Assembly (NCBI GenBank): GCA_017893485.1
Contig: CM030368.1
Location: forward strand, 108,631,549 to 108,695,548
Length of the DNA: 64,000 nucleotides
Direction: 5' to 3'
Source: Hemerocallis citrina
Lineage: Eukaryota > Streptophyta > Magnoliopsida > Asparagales > Asphodelaceae
The translations under genes and the position numbers were made by a program. Position 1 is the first letter of the stretch. Each line of letters begins with the position of its first letter. The notes below the pieces were generated by a model. It was not told the origin of the DNA and did not search any database. It was given only the letters and a program-made list of their open reading frames with translations. Shown here in pieces: positions 24,351-34,400 of the stretch.

Positions 24351-24757
24351 ATGGCGGCCCACTTCGACCCAGCTGGAGGTGATGATTGGCACATAGTTTC
24401 GGAGGATTACTACCCCGGGCAAGCTGATTCAGACGAAGAAGATCCCGAAGAATTTGAAGAGAAATGGCCTGAGTCGAGAGAGATCACTCTACCTCCGAAT
24501 TCATCTGATGATTCCTCCGATGAGGAAGAACCAGTTCCGAGTAGTCTCATTGTGTCTCTTCAGAGGCAGGGTGAGACTCAAAGGGGAGAGCAGAGTTGTT
24601 GCAGGCACAGTATGCAAAGTGCAAGGAGAGCATTGCCACGCTCAGTCATCGTGTTTGGGAACTCGAGAAGAGAAAAAACATGTACGATGTATTGAAGGAG
24701 GAAGTGGTGGAACTACGGGAAGACCTTCGTGAAGCCAAGAGGAACCGTAGGAACTAG
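24351..24757 (+). pseudogene. Acidic extra ORF between primer site and gag (type C element)
   Basis: A start at 24351 opens a frame whose first 60 residues are rich in D and E (DSDEEDPEEFEEKWPES, then SSDDSSDEEEPVPSS). Near 24580 the frame shifts into one reading LSHRVWELEKRKNMYDVLKE and then EEVVELREDLREAKRNRRN, a probable coiled coil, which stops at about 24757. An upstream ATG at 24234 in the same frame is also possible. It is not gag, which begins at 24902. I do not recognise the protein. The layout of acidic head plus coiled coil suggests a self-associating protein, but that is inference. Confidence 0.5.
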
Positions 24758-24901
24758 ACTGTTGTATCTTCTTATTGCTTTCATTTGATGTCAGAAATAT
24801 TTTAAATTCGAATGTATAAAGTTTGAAATTCAATGAAATGAAAAGTTGATTTAAATTTATATTTACTACTTCGAATTTAATAGATCTTTTGCATCAGAAT
24901 A

Positions 24902-25336
24902 TGGCTAGAAGAGGAGCTCGAAATGGTGAAGGACTGGACTTTGAAACGGAATTAGTGAGGGTCTATCAGAGACTCAATGCCGTTGCCATGAATCAGAACT
25001 AAGGGAGGATGCCTGTGAATCCAGTACCTGAAGCAATCAAACTCGTGGAATCATTCAAACGGATGAAACCACCGGTGTTTGAGGGGAAGTCAGACCCTGA
25101 CGCGGCTGACAAATGGATCCAACAGATCGAGACTATCTTCGAAGTCTTGGAGACTCCGGAGGGCAGCAAGGTGAAGTTGGCAGCGCTGCAGTTCGAGAAG
25201 GATGCGGATGCTTTGGTGGCATTCGATGAAGCTGACGATGGGAGATATTGTCCTTGGCTGGGAGGAATTCTTGGAGGAATTCCGTAGTCATTATTTTCCA
25301 TTAGAAGTCCAGGAGAAGATTTTTGAACAGCTCATG
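24902..25336 (+). pseudogene. Type C gypsy gag fragment
   Basis: It starts ATGGCTAGAAGAGGAGCTCG and encodes a short N-terminus with a stop near 25001. The gag core follows: RMKPPVFEGKSDPDAADKWI at about 25060-25119, then QQIETIFEVLETPEGSKVKL. A frameshift near 25200 moves to GWEEFLEEFRSHYFPLEVQE (about 25258-25318). This is the retrotransposon-gag pattern. The frame is cut at about 25336 by a piece of another LTR, so protease, RT and integrase are missing. Confidence 0.75.
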
Positions 25337-25411
25337 GATGATGAAAATCATTCGCTGGGCTTAGCCATGTATCCGTATTATGTATTCTCTTTTGGGAAGC
25401 GGGGCGTGACA
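25337..25411 (+). repeat. Fragment of a Del/Tekay-like LTR 3' end
   Basis: The block 'gatgatgaaaatcattcg' through 'gaagcggggcgtgac' matches 3599-3672, the end of the LTR at 395-3672. It is joined directly to the gag fragment, so the junction probably came from recombination or deletion and not from a clean insertion. Confidence 0.6.
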
Positions 25412-25439
25412 TTTTCAGTGCAGGGCTTGATTGGATTGA

Positions 25440-25667
25440 CAAGGACTTATAAACGGTTGATGAAAAAGATTATATTAATAATTAAAGTTATTGATATTTG
25501 AGTTGTATTTCATGTTGTAATTTATTTAACTTCCGCAGTGTAGCTCTGTAATAAATATTGTTGTGTAATAAAAGAAAGGTTTTAAATTCTTTGTAAAATT
25601 GTACGAATTGAAGTAAAAGATCATGTTGTACTGTGAATTACATGTAAATGGAATTCGGGGTGTTACA
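25440..25667 (+). repeat. Type C LTR 3' remnant
   Basis: It matches the last 180-200 bp of the LTR at 21166-24191 ('gtaaaattgtacgaa', 'ggaattcggggtgttaca'). It is the only remaining piece of the downstream LTR of the type C element. Confidence 0.75.
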
Positions 25668-26568
25668 CCAAGACTCTTCTCAACTTCACGAAGGTAAAGT
25701 GTAATACCCTGAATTTTCCTAATATATAAAGATTATTTATTTTTACATATGGTATGCATGTGTAATATTTGTTTATTATTATTTTTCAACATGATGAATA
25801 AGCATATTGTTTTCTATAAGGATTTTCCCTAAAGCCCAAAGGTTAATTTACTTATCTTCTTTTAAAAATATTTATTTTTGGCCCAATTAATTTAAGCCCA
25901 TGGATTTAAACCTCTTGTATTATTTCCTACAACTTGTATGTGTAGCATCTTTTCTTTTATTTCCGGGTATTTGATGTACAATTTTGTAGAGTGGTTTGTG
26001 TGTGCACGTGCATTCAATGTACACGTGCGCAAGCACACAAGTATGGCCGGATTGGGTGAGTAGTGGGGATGAGATGTGGGCGGTTATGCAAGGTGTGGGT
26101 AGTTTTCACAACTTCCTAGTAAATCTTAGCCCTTGATCATCCAACTCCCTAGTGCATCCTAACCCTCCATTCCACCTATATTCTAGTATAAATACCCCCT
26201 CTTATTCTCTATTTCTTTTACACTAGATTAATTTTATAAGAGAGGTTTTGTGAGAGTTGTGTGTGGGAGTTTTTCTGTGGAGGCCGAAAGAGTACTCTGA
26301 AGGATTTCGGTGTGGAACAAGGAGTAAGGAGCAAGAAGTGCTGCACCGCATTGAGGACCTTGCTGGATTCGATTACTTCGTCAAATAAGGTGGGTGTTTC
26401 TCAGGACTTCTAATGTAGAAAACATGCCGTAAATATAATGTTTGTTACTGTACTCTTGAGGAGTAAGATAGTACGTAATAGAAATGCTTGAGCATGTTTA
26501 TTGTCGATAATTATGGAGGACTAATAGTGTAGAAATGGCACGGAAAACAAAGATGAATTACGTCGGTA

Positions 26569-27344
26569 CAGTCGACTGTCGTGTAGACAAGTCGACTGGT
26601 ACGAGACAAATTATTTTGTGATGTGGTGATAAACATGTGTGCAAATAGACCCAATGGTGTGATTACTAAGTTTGTATTTTCCCTATGACACATATGATGG
26701 AGGGAAGGTAAATGAATGAAAAGAACTAGCGATGATTAATAAAATTAAGAACTGTCAGAGCAGTCGACTGACACTGTGTTCAGCCGACTGGTGCTTCAAT
26801 TTAATTATGGTTATTTGGAAATTCCATGTAATGAGATATTCCATCATGTTGACCTAGTGTAATGAATCGAGAATTATATCTTCATCTTCGTAAGGAAGTT
26901 ATGAATAAGTGCGAATGCATGTTTGAAAATATTCTCTCGAAGAAGAGATAACATTCGTAACTTGAAGTTTCATGGTTGTGATGTTACTGAACAAAAAGAG
27001 ACACTGTTTATGAAACATGAATATATGTATATTGTAAGTTGATATCATGATGCAAGTGCATGTAAGAGCTGTTAGATAATCTCTTAATTTGAAGTATGGA
27101 TCTGTCCAGTCGACCGAATGCGCGTAGCAAGTCGACTGAGCTGAACGTAAAAATGAACTGCTAAAAACCCCAGGATAGACGACTGATGAGATAACAGTCG
27201 ACTGTCACGTGGATAATACTGTGAACATGAAAAGTTGCGGGACAGCTGACTGGCCAAGTGCAGCAGTCGACTCTCCCGAGTATTTTTTTTATGAAGAATC
27301 TGATTTGACTGTAACAGTCGACTGGTCCTTTTCCGAGTCGACTG
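26569..27344 (+). repeat. Six spaced pairs of CAGTCGACTG-type palindromes
   Basis: Pairs start at 26569/26589, 26761/26781, 27107/27129, 27176/27195, 27243/27264 and 27315/27335, with start-to-start spacings of 20, 20, 22, 19, 21 and 20. Unlike the array at 22475, the sequence between pairs is not repeated. The pairs themselves are therefore the conserved part. Confidence 0.9.
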
Positions 27345-28351
27345 TACAGAGTGGAATTTGACATGACAGAAGTTTTATTTTGATTACTGTTAAAGAATTG
27401 TTACTGATGTTGTTAGAATCTTTTCTGCTGTTGCATGAATGTATATGAAATGAATCGTATTTCTGAATTGAGAAACTTACATGAAATGAGTCATGCTTGA
27501 ATAAAGAATTACATGAATATGAAAATTAAAGAACATGATATGCTGAAGCACTGAAAAATGAATTCATGAGTTAGATTTGCTCAAACTGGTAATTGTGAAT
27601 TTGAAATTGGAACGAAAGAGTAGCTAAGTCTCCCCCGGCAATGGAATTGAAATTGAAAAGAAGACCAGGGTCGGTCATGTATTGAAATGAATGAGTAAGT
27701 CCGGTTTAGGGAGAGGCTAACTCTAGAGCTTTGATTTTATTCATGATTCTATTAAAATAAGGACTAGTACATAGTGGAGATGTGATGAAAGTAAGAGACA
27801 AACATTGAGTATGAGGGCTATTGGGTAATGGCAAGAGTGTATCCCAGGAATTCCCATGATGAGTATGGGTGAGGATACTACTCCAGAGTACCGTCCCAGT
27901 GGCGATGCTCGTGGGATGTTCGAAGACTACGGGTGGTGTCATGTTTATGGTGAGAGCGTATCCCAGGAATTTCCATGACGAGTCTGGGTGAGGATACTAC
28001 TCCGGAGTGCCTAGACATGAGTCCGTAGATCGGAAAATATCTAAGATACTTACCGTAATTACAGTAGTAGAGTAAGTCATGGCGAGGGATTGAACCCTAT
28101 GAAAATGAAGAACGATTAAGAGGCTTGCCCTCGGACCTATGTAGTATGGGATGCATAGAATCCGAACAAGTGCGCATTAGTGTCATGTAAAATTAAATAA
28201 TTGCATTAAGAATTAAGTGCATAATCACGACACGACATCTTTAAGAGTTCCCTTTTGATTTGCATGCTTATATTGAACAAGTTTGTGATTGTTAAGAAAT
28301 GAGATTCGTTATACTGTTTCTGGCATAGAGAGGATGGCCATGTATAATTAT

Positions 28352-28372
28352 CGTCAGTTGAATAAACTGACG
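28352..28372 (+). other. Conserved LTR stem-loop
   Basis: The stem arms are CGTCAGTT and AACTGACG, 8 perfect pairs with loop GAATA. It is equivalent to 23923-23941. Confidence 0.75.
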
Positions 28373-28630
28373 TACCCACAGTTTTGTATGCAGGATAAAT
28401 TACATGTAAAGATGAATGGATGCATAAAGATCTTATCATGTTGTTGTATATTTATGTAAATGTACCTGTATATTTTGCTTCTGCTGTGCAAATGTAAATG
28501 TAATATGATGTAAACTCTGATGTAAAAAGAAAAGTTTGAATTTCCTTATAAAATTGTACTAAAGAAAGTGAAAAGATCCTGTAGAACATCTCGAATTCAG
28601 TGTATTTGGAATTCGGGGCGTTACATAAAG

Positions 28631-30156
28631 ACATCGTGGGTCTGTTTTGACCCTAATGATGGGTTATTCTTCTGTTGACCTTTTAAGAGAAATTGTAGAT
28701 CTTCGAATCAGCTTTGAAATGAGGGGCCACATGCTCCAATCAGACTTCTGTACCACCGGGAAAGTTCCTTATATCGCAGCACCATTTATATCTCTCAAAA
28801 GCGCGCAACAAAGTTAAATAAATCGTGATAGCTAACTTCTATAAGAAAGTGAGTTGGTCAAGTGGTTAGGCTGCTCATCCCCTTCTCAAAGAGCCTGGAT
28901 TCAATTCCGAACAACTTCATCTTCGGCAACTTATTTTACAGCTGAGCTACATATATCACGTGTGGCGCACGTGCTATTAAAGAACAAAAAAATAAACTGC
29001 AACAAAAAAACTGTCTGATCTCCACATGATCCGTGCTCGAACGATCGACGCTTCCTATTTCACCACGTCATCAGCTTGAGAAAGCACCTGTATTGCACGT
29101 TCTTCACCGATCTTCAAAAAAGCACGAATACTGCACGTGCTATGTCGAGCAAACATGTCTCCGAATTGAAAATGGTGCAAAATTCTCTTCAAAATCCATG
29201 GCATATTGTGATCAATAGCTGAGATTCGACCAAAAAAACATGTTTATTACACGTGCTATGCCGAACAAACGTCACCTCGAGTGTTTCAAGTGCAAAAAAT
29301 TTCTCCTCCCGATCTGCGCTCAGCACGCCGAACCATCGCTGAAGCTCGGTGACGCGTGCAGAGTGATCCTGTCCCCGAGCTGAAAATGGCAAAAGATTTT
29401 TCCTTCCGATCCATGCTCGATCATGATCAACGTTCGTGATTAAATCAAGGTATTTTTAAATTTAATTCCTTTTTTTAATTATTAAATTGAATTAATTATT
29501 TAAAAATTCTGAAAAATATTAAAAAATTCAACAAAAATAAATAATTACTAATTCGGAGAAAAAGTTTTAAATTATGCAAAATTTAATTATTATTTTAGAA
29601 AAGTTCATTAAAATTTTTGAAATTTTTTTATTAAATCTCTCAAATTGAATAAAAAATTCAAAAAATATTAAAAATTGAAGAAAAAAATTCAAAAAAATAT
29701 GGAAAATTCAAAATAAATCCACAAAATTATAAAGCTAATTATGGGTATTGCATAAGCTCATAAAAATATTGTTATATCTCGGACAAGATCTAAACGTCCC
29801 TGAAAACTCCGATAAGTTCTGTAAATCTTTAAGAGCATGCGAGCTACTCCTCAGATGTTGTGAAACTTAGCCTTTGGGAGTGGGGGACTTGCGATATAGG
29901 TAAAAATAGAACTAAATCGGGCCGTTCAAATCGGGCACGAATCTTAAAGCTCTCAGAGGTAAAACGATAATTTCACATATAAACGGGTCAATGAATGGAA
30001 ATTGGGCATCTTTCAAGCTCATTAACCAAATAACGGATCTGTCTTATTGGAGTGTCATAATAACCCCATGCAAATGAGTCCAGATCATTTAAAAATGATT
30101 TAAACTCACGATCATCTTTAAGAAACGGTTCAAAAATCATATCTCTTATCTAGATT
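28631..30156. other. Intergenic region upstream of chalcone synthase
   Basis: No gene is recognised. A tRNA-like piece lies at 28851-28915. Between 28960 and 29400 the phrase 'cacgtgctat' recurs (about 28978, 29135, 29251) inside loosely repeated text. 29440-29740 is an AT-rich stretch of short 'attcaaaaaa' runs. 29740-30130 has moderate complexity and shows nothing I can name. Confidence 0.5.
28851..28915 (+). other. tRNA-like (SINE head or tRNA relic)
   Basis: An A-box-like stretch (GGTCAAGTGGTTAGG, about 28857) and a B-box-like stretch (GGATTCAATTCC, about 28906) are spaced roughly as in a tRNA. I cannot fold a convincing full cloverleaf, so this is probably a tRNA-derived SINE fragment and not a working tRNA. 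Confidence 0.4.
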
Positions 30157-30331
30157 AGAGTAATGCTTTAGCCACTACCAATTTCACTACCATTTGCTTC
30201 ACTACCTTATTTGGTATACTTCTATTGGAGAGTTCCTCCACCTACTCCATCTTTTCTTATCTACTGAAGTGTGCCACCTAAGATAGTGAAGAAAAATGTA
30301 GTAAAATTGGTAGTGGATGTAGCATTACTCT
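30157..30331. mobile_element. MITE (175 bp) with long terminal inverted repeats
   Basis: The left end AGAGTAATGCTTTAGCCACT and the reverse complement of the right end AGAGTAATGCTACATCCACT match. The symmetry continues about 50 bp inward ('accaattt', 'cttcactac'/'cttcactat'). It is a near-complete foldback with no coding capacity. I could not see a clear target duplication. It lies about 240 bp upstream of the chalcone synthase TATA box. Confidence 0.8.
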
Positions 30332-30396
30332 TTCTCAAAACGATGAAACAAACGTATTGATAAGTTGAAACAAACGTATTGATAAGGTAAGAAAAA

Positions 30397-30501
30397 ACCA
30401 ACTAAGAGCTCATTCTGCCACGTGGCAGACCCTCTACCCATCACTATACCAAACACTCTCAAGTCCACGTGGTCACCATCTAACCGTCTGTTATACCTAC
30501 C
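30397..30501 (+). promoter_or_regulatory. Chalcone synthase light/Myb cis-elements (two G-boxes, Myb sites)
   Basis: CACGTG G-boxes lie at 30419-30424, inside the perfect 14-bp palindrome CTGCCACGTGGCAG (30415-30428), and at 30466-30471 (CCACGTGG). A Myb recognition element ACCTACC is at 30495-30501, and ACCAACT at 30397-30403 is a second AC-type site. The pairing of a G-box (bZIP/bHLH) with ACCTACC (R2R3-Myb) is the known light- and flavonoid-regulatory unit of CHS promoters. The functional role here is inferred. Confidence 0.7.
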
Positions 30502-30573
30502 TTAATCTTCTTTTTAAGCTCAACTATTGCACCACTCTTAACCACCATGCTACATTCCAAACTAAACAAATAA

Positions 30574-30590
30574 TTATATATACATATATA
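30574..30590 (+). promoter_or_regulatory. Chalcone synthase TATA region
   Basis: The run 'ttatatatacatatata' lies about 150 bp before the start codon at 30737, which would give a 5' leader of about 115-130 bases. It is the only strong TATA-like run between the G-boxes and the ATG. Confidence 0.65.
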
Positions 30591-30736
30591 TTCAACCATA
30601 CCACACATCCAAAGAGAGCCAACAACAAAACGAAGTACATTATTTAAATCCATTTTAGTATTATACTACTCTAATCCCTCGTCTTCGCTTCTTCATTCTC
30701 CTCAAGCTTCTATAGTCTAATAAAGTCCCATTCTTA

Positions 30737-32112
30737 ATGGCCAAGAATAATATTGAGGATATGAGAAAGGCCCAACGGGCCGAAGGGCCTGCAACCATCT
30801 TGGCCATCGGAACCGCAACACCGAAGAACTGCATCATCCAAGCTGACTACCCAGACTACTACTTTAAGATTACCAACAGTGATCATATGACTGATCTTAA
30901 AGAGAAGTTTAAGAGAATGTGTAAGTGTTTTTCTTTTTGGAGTACAAACTACCTCATATGAAACTGATCTCAAACTTTAGTTTTCATTCTTTTTTTTATT
31001 TTTTGTTGAAGAAAAATGTGAAGTATAATCACCCTGTTTTATTAATAAAGACTTAATAAAAAAGGTCAGTTTACTTTTCATACTTTTCATTCTTGCTGTT
31101 GAACATTTGGAGGAGAAATTTTATATGAGTTATACTACATGTTCGGTATTAATTCAGTTAGTATAGGTATATTTAGATTTATTTGGATGTACAATATTAT
31201 GTGTTATTTAACGACATTTACGGAATAATTTTATTTTGTGATTATGTGACTTCATACATTTAATAGTATGAGGCTATTTCACACCGTATCCATGCTTAAA
31301 AGTTAGAAGTAGTCTTTCAATATAGATGGGAGCATCCACTACCGTTTGCTAAGAACTCAAAAATTAGAATAAAAATGAATAGTTAACTGGTAAATATAAC
31401 ATAGGTTTAAGGAAATTGCTAAATATAGAATACGAAACAATTTCTTCCGTCTTTTTTATTTTAATATAGATGAACGGAAGATCTTCTTCCGTCCGTCAAG
31501 TTTTCCAATTTATTTTTCTCATAAATTACTAAAATGTCATCGCAAGAATTATGAAAATGCCATTTTAAAATTTTTTTTTAAAAAAAAGAAACAAATCAAA
31601 ACTCGAACGGAAGATCTTCTTCCGTCCGGCAACTCTTTTCAAAAAAAAAAAATTCCAAAAATTACTCATTGCCATTCTAAATATTACGAAAATTTCATTT
31701 AAAAAAAGAAAAAAAAAAGACTCGGACGGAAGAAGATCTTCCTTCCAGTCAAAAAGTAACCTTTTAAAAAAAAGAAAACTGGTCAAACAGAAGAAGATTT
31801 TTCGTCTTACACTTCTTTAATTTAAAAAATAAAAAGAAAGAGCTAGCCGGAGGATGATCTTCCGTCTTATTTTTTTATTATTCTCACATTTATAAATTTA
31901 GCTCTAAATGACTACTTCTTTCATTGTTCTTTTCTATTTTCTAAATATTGAATATGCTACTTTTATTACCAACAATAGTGGATGCTCTTAGGCAAAGTAA
32001 CATCTATATATCATTTTCATATTCACATATCTTAGGCCACCAGAATAGTAACTCTTTCAACATCATCCATATGTTCATATTGATTCTTCATCTTCTTCTT
32101 CTTCTAAAATAA

Positions 32113-32163
<51 letters not shown>

Positions 32164-33445
32164 TGTACATATTGATTGGATAAAAAACAAAACAAGAAAA
32201 AAAAAATAAACATCATCATATTATATATGTCGTACTTTCCACGAAGTTGTTGTGTTTGGTCCCATATATGAAAGACAGAGATGCACAAGTCAACGGATGA
32301 TTACAGGTTCGATCCGAATCCATGAGAATCCATTTACCTCTTCTTCTTCATTAAAGTTCTTGTCCCAGAACTCAGTTTGTGATGAGAATAGAACACAACT
32401 TATTTCTTTGACACATAATTACATGTTTTCTTAATATATGGATTATGCAACAGGTGATAAGTCGATGATCAGGAAGCGATATATGCACGTGAGTGAAGAC
32501 ATCTTGAAGGAGAACCCTAACATGTGTGCCTACATGGCGCCCTCCCTAGACGCACGGCAAGATATTGTGGTTGTGGAGGTCCCTAAGCTGGGCAAGGCCG
32601 CTGCCTCAGCCGCCATCAAGGAATGGGGCCGCCCCAAGTCTCACATCACGCACCTCATCTTTTGCACCACTAGTGGCGTCGACATGCCTGGTGCTGATTA
32701 CCAGCTCACCAAACTCCTCGGCCTCCGCTCATCTGTCAACCGTTTCATGATGTACCAACAGGGTTGCTTCGCAGGCGGCACTGTTGTACGAATGGCTAAG
32801 GACCTTGCTGAGAACAACCGTGGAGCTCGTGTCCTTGTTGTTTGCTCTGAGATCACTGCCGTTACGTTTAGGGGCCCATCCGAGACCCACCTCGACAGCA
32901 TGGTGGGCCAGGCCCTTTTTGGCGACGGTGCAGGCGCACTAATTGTTGGGGCTGATCCAGATTTATCAGTGGAAAGGCCCATTTTCCAATTGGCATATGC
33001 TTCACAGACCATCCTGCCTGACTCTGAGGGAGCTATTGATGGACACTTACGGGAAGTCGGGCTTACATTCCACTTGCTTAAGGATGTCCCCGGGCTTATA
33101 TCCAAGAACATCGAGAAGAGTTTGGTGGAGGCATTTGGGCCTTTAGGCATTGATGATTGGAATTCTATATTTTGGATTGCACACCCTGGCGGGCCTGCAA
33201 TATTGGACCAAGTGGAGCAAAAGTTGTGCCTTAAAGAGGAAAGAATGAGAGCCACAAGAGAGGTGCTAAAGGAGTACGGCAACATGTCGAGCGCTTGTGT
33301 GTTGTTCATAATGGACGAAATGAGGAACAGGTCCAAGGAAGAAGGGAAGGCGACAACAGGGGAAGGGATGGAATGGGGAGTCTTGTTCGGGTTTGGTCCA
33401 GGCCTCACTGTTGAAACGGTGGTGCTTCGGAGTGTGTCCATTTGA
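30737..33445 (+). CDS. CHS: Chalcone synthase (type III polyketide synthase), two exons
   Basis: The enzyme condenses one p-coumaroyl-CoA with three malonyl-CoA to naringenin chalcone, the first committed step of flavonoid synthesis, in the cytosol near the ER. Exon 1 is 30737-30920 and exon 2 is 32454-33445. Spliced, it gives 391 residues, the usual length. The intron splits a cysteine codon (Cys62, T|GT), the position conserved in plant CHS genes. The catalytic triad is present: Cys166 (QQGCFAGGT), His305 (FWIAHPGGP), Asn338 (EYGNMSSA). The gatekeepers Phe217 and Phe267 are present, and the cavity residues Thr134, Ser135, Met139, Thr199, Ile256, Gly258 and Ser340 match CHS, not stilbene synthase. 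The end has [15 protein letters not shown]. No stop or frameshift is seen, so this looks functional. A related polyketide synthase activity cannot be fully excluded. Confidence 0.97.
30921..32453 (+). other. Chalcone synthase intron (1533 bp) with repeats
   Basis: The splice sites are GTAAGT at 30921 and CAG at 32451-32453. The first half is unremarkable AT-rich sequence. From 31475 to 31870 a near-palindromic phrase of the CGGAAGATCTTCTTCCG type recurs at 31475, 31608, 31724 and 31847, with a weaker copy near 31790, each followed by A/T runs. A trinucleotide repeat (taa/aat, about 16 units) lies at 32108-32160. Confidence 0.9.
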
Positions 33446-33592
33446 GGCCAATAGGCTATGAATGAGGAGGATACTGGAGTTTGGACTGAGAACAAAAAAA
33501 TGGCTTCAGTCGGGTTCTTGTCTGTCTGTATGGTCTTGATTTGAAGTAGGGGTTTGGATATGTGATCGTAATTTGATAATTTTTGTGTTCAA

Positions 33593-33598
33593 AATAAA
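33593..33598 (+). terminator. Chalcone synthase poly-A signal
   Basis: AATAAA lies 148 bases after the stop codon, at the distance typical for a plant near-upstream element. It is the first canonical hexamer downstream of the gene. Confidence 0.6.
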
Positions 33599-33790
33599 AG
33601 TCCAACATAGATTTGGATGCCGATATTTAATCACTTCTAGTATTTTCAGCGGGAATGTTCACTATATTTGTAAGTGTTCCAGTACGTATACATTCTTATA
33701 CATTGTTTCGTTTGATTACATTAGAAATATATATAATTACCAACACATACATTGCACTTGCTTTGGGGATAAACTAATGTTCTGGAAAAG

Positions 33791-33945
33791 AATCATATGG
33801 CCATGGTCCACGAACCATTGGGTTATCCACCACTTGATCTGCTTAAATGACTGTGTCAACCATATGATTCACATAAGACACACATTTCAAAGCTAATCAA
33901 GTGGTGGATAAGCCCATTGGTTTATGGACCATGGTCCATATAATT
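33791..33945. repeat. Long foldback (about 155 bp) downstream of chalcone synthase
   Basis: The left arm 33791-33848 ('ccatggtccacgaaccattg', 'ttatccaccacttgat') pairs with the right arm 33881-33945 ('atcaagtggtggataa', 'ccattggtttatggaccatgg'). A further short stem (tgtgtc / gacaca) extends into the loop. It is either a MITE or an inverted repeat able to give a hairpin RNA. No ORF is present. Confidence 0.8.
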
Positions 33946-33989
33946 TTTTGCTGATATTTAGCATTGAAAAAGAGAGTGTAAATTTTAAT

Positions 33990-34400
33990 TTAAGAGGGCA
34001 CTACACACCGCAGAGGCTTTCCCAACGTTTGTTTGGGCTATCCTGGCATTTATAAATGCCAGGGGGAGAAAGGCAATGTACGGGATACGGAATCCCCATA
34101 GTAGGCTAGACAAAAATCCAGCCGAGAGAGGGCAGCATTTAGAAAGAACAGGGTGGGGAAAGGAAACCAAGAGAATGCTTTGCGTTTTCTTATCTTCTTC
34201 TTGTAGGAGTAGCACAAAAAGAGGGATTAGCATTACATTATTTACCCCATGAGAAACCACTAACACGGCATTTTTGAAAATGCCGCCTGAAACGCCATGG
34301 TAGCGAGCGACGGGATAGATATAAGGTCTATCCCGGCGTTTTTGAGAAACATCACTATAGCCTATATTTATCCCGACGTTTATTTGGAAAAATGCAGGTA
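33990..34400. repeat. Hairpin-rich repeat, possible CACTA subterminal region
   Basis: Short perfect hairpins follow one another: TGGCATTTATAAATGCCA (about 34051-34068), CGGCATTTTTGAAAATGCCG (34266-34285) and CGGGATAGATATAAGGTCTATCCCG (a 7-8 bp stem near 34311-34335). A related block ('tatttatcccgacgttta') lies at about 34364. The region starts with 'cactacacacc' at about 33999. Such inverted subterminal blocks are typical of CACTA elements, but I found no matching right end. Confidence 0.4.

Larger units (their letters stand above)
25700..28625 (+). mobile_element. Type C solo LTR (2.9 kb)
   Basis: It begins TGTAATACC and ends GGGGCGTTACA, flanked by perfect 5-bp duplications TAAAG (25695-25699 and 28626-28630). 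No internal region remains, so it is a solo LTR left by LTR-LTR recombination. A good TATA box (GTATAAATAC) lies at about 26186. It shares 'actacgggtggtg' (near 27925) and 'gacctatgtagtatgggatg' (near 28134) with the LTR at 21166. Confidence 0.92.

Noticed and set aside
28851..28915. Functional tRNA gene
   Set aside because: A- and B-box words exist but I could not pair the acceptor and anticodon arms properly. It is kept only as a tRNA-like relic.
30157..30331. miRNA gene instead of MITE
   Set aside because: The termini are the most conserved part and the whole sequence is palindromic, which fits a MITE better. No small RNA evidence is available from sequence alone.
32108..32160. Trinucleotide run as a possible regulatory element
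   Set aside because: It is an ordinary intronic microsatellite without further signal.
32698..33495. Long antisense open frame (265 codons) opposite CHS exon 2
   Set aside because: It mirrors the codon pattern of the CHS coding strand and has no known protein features.
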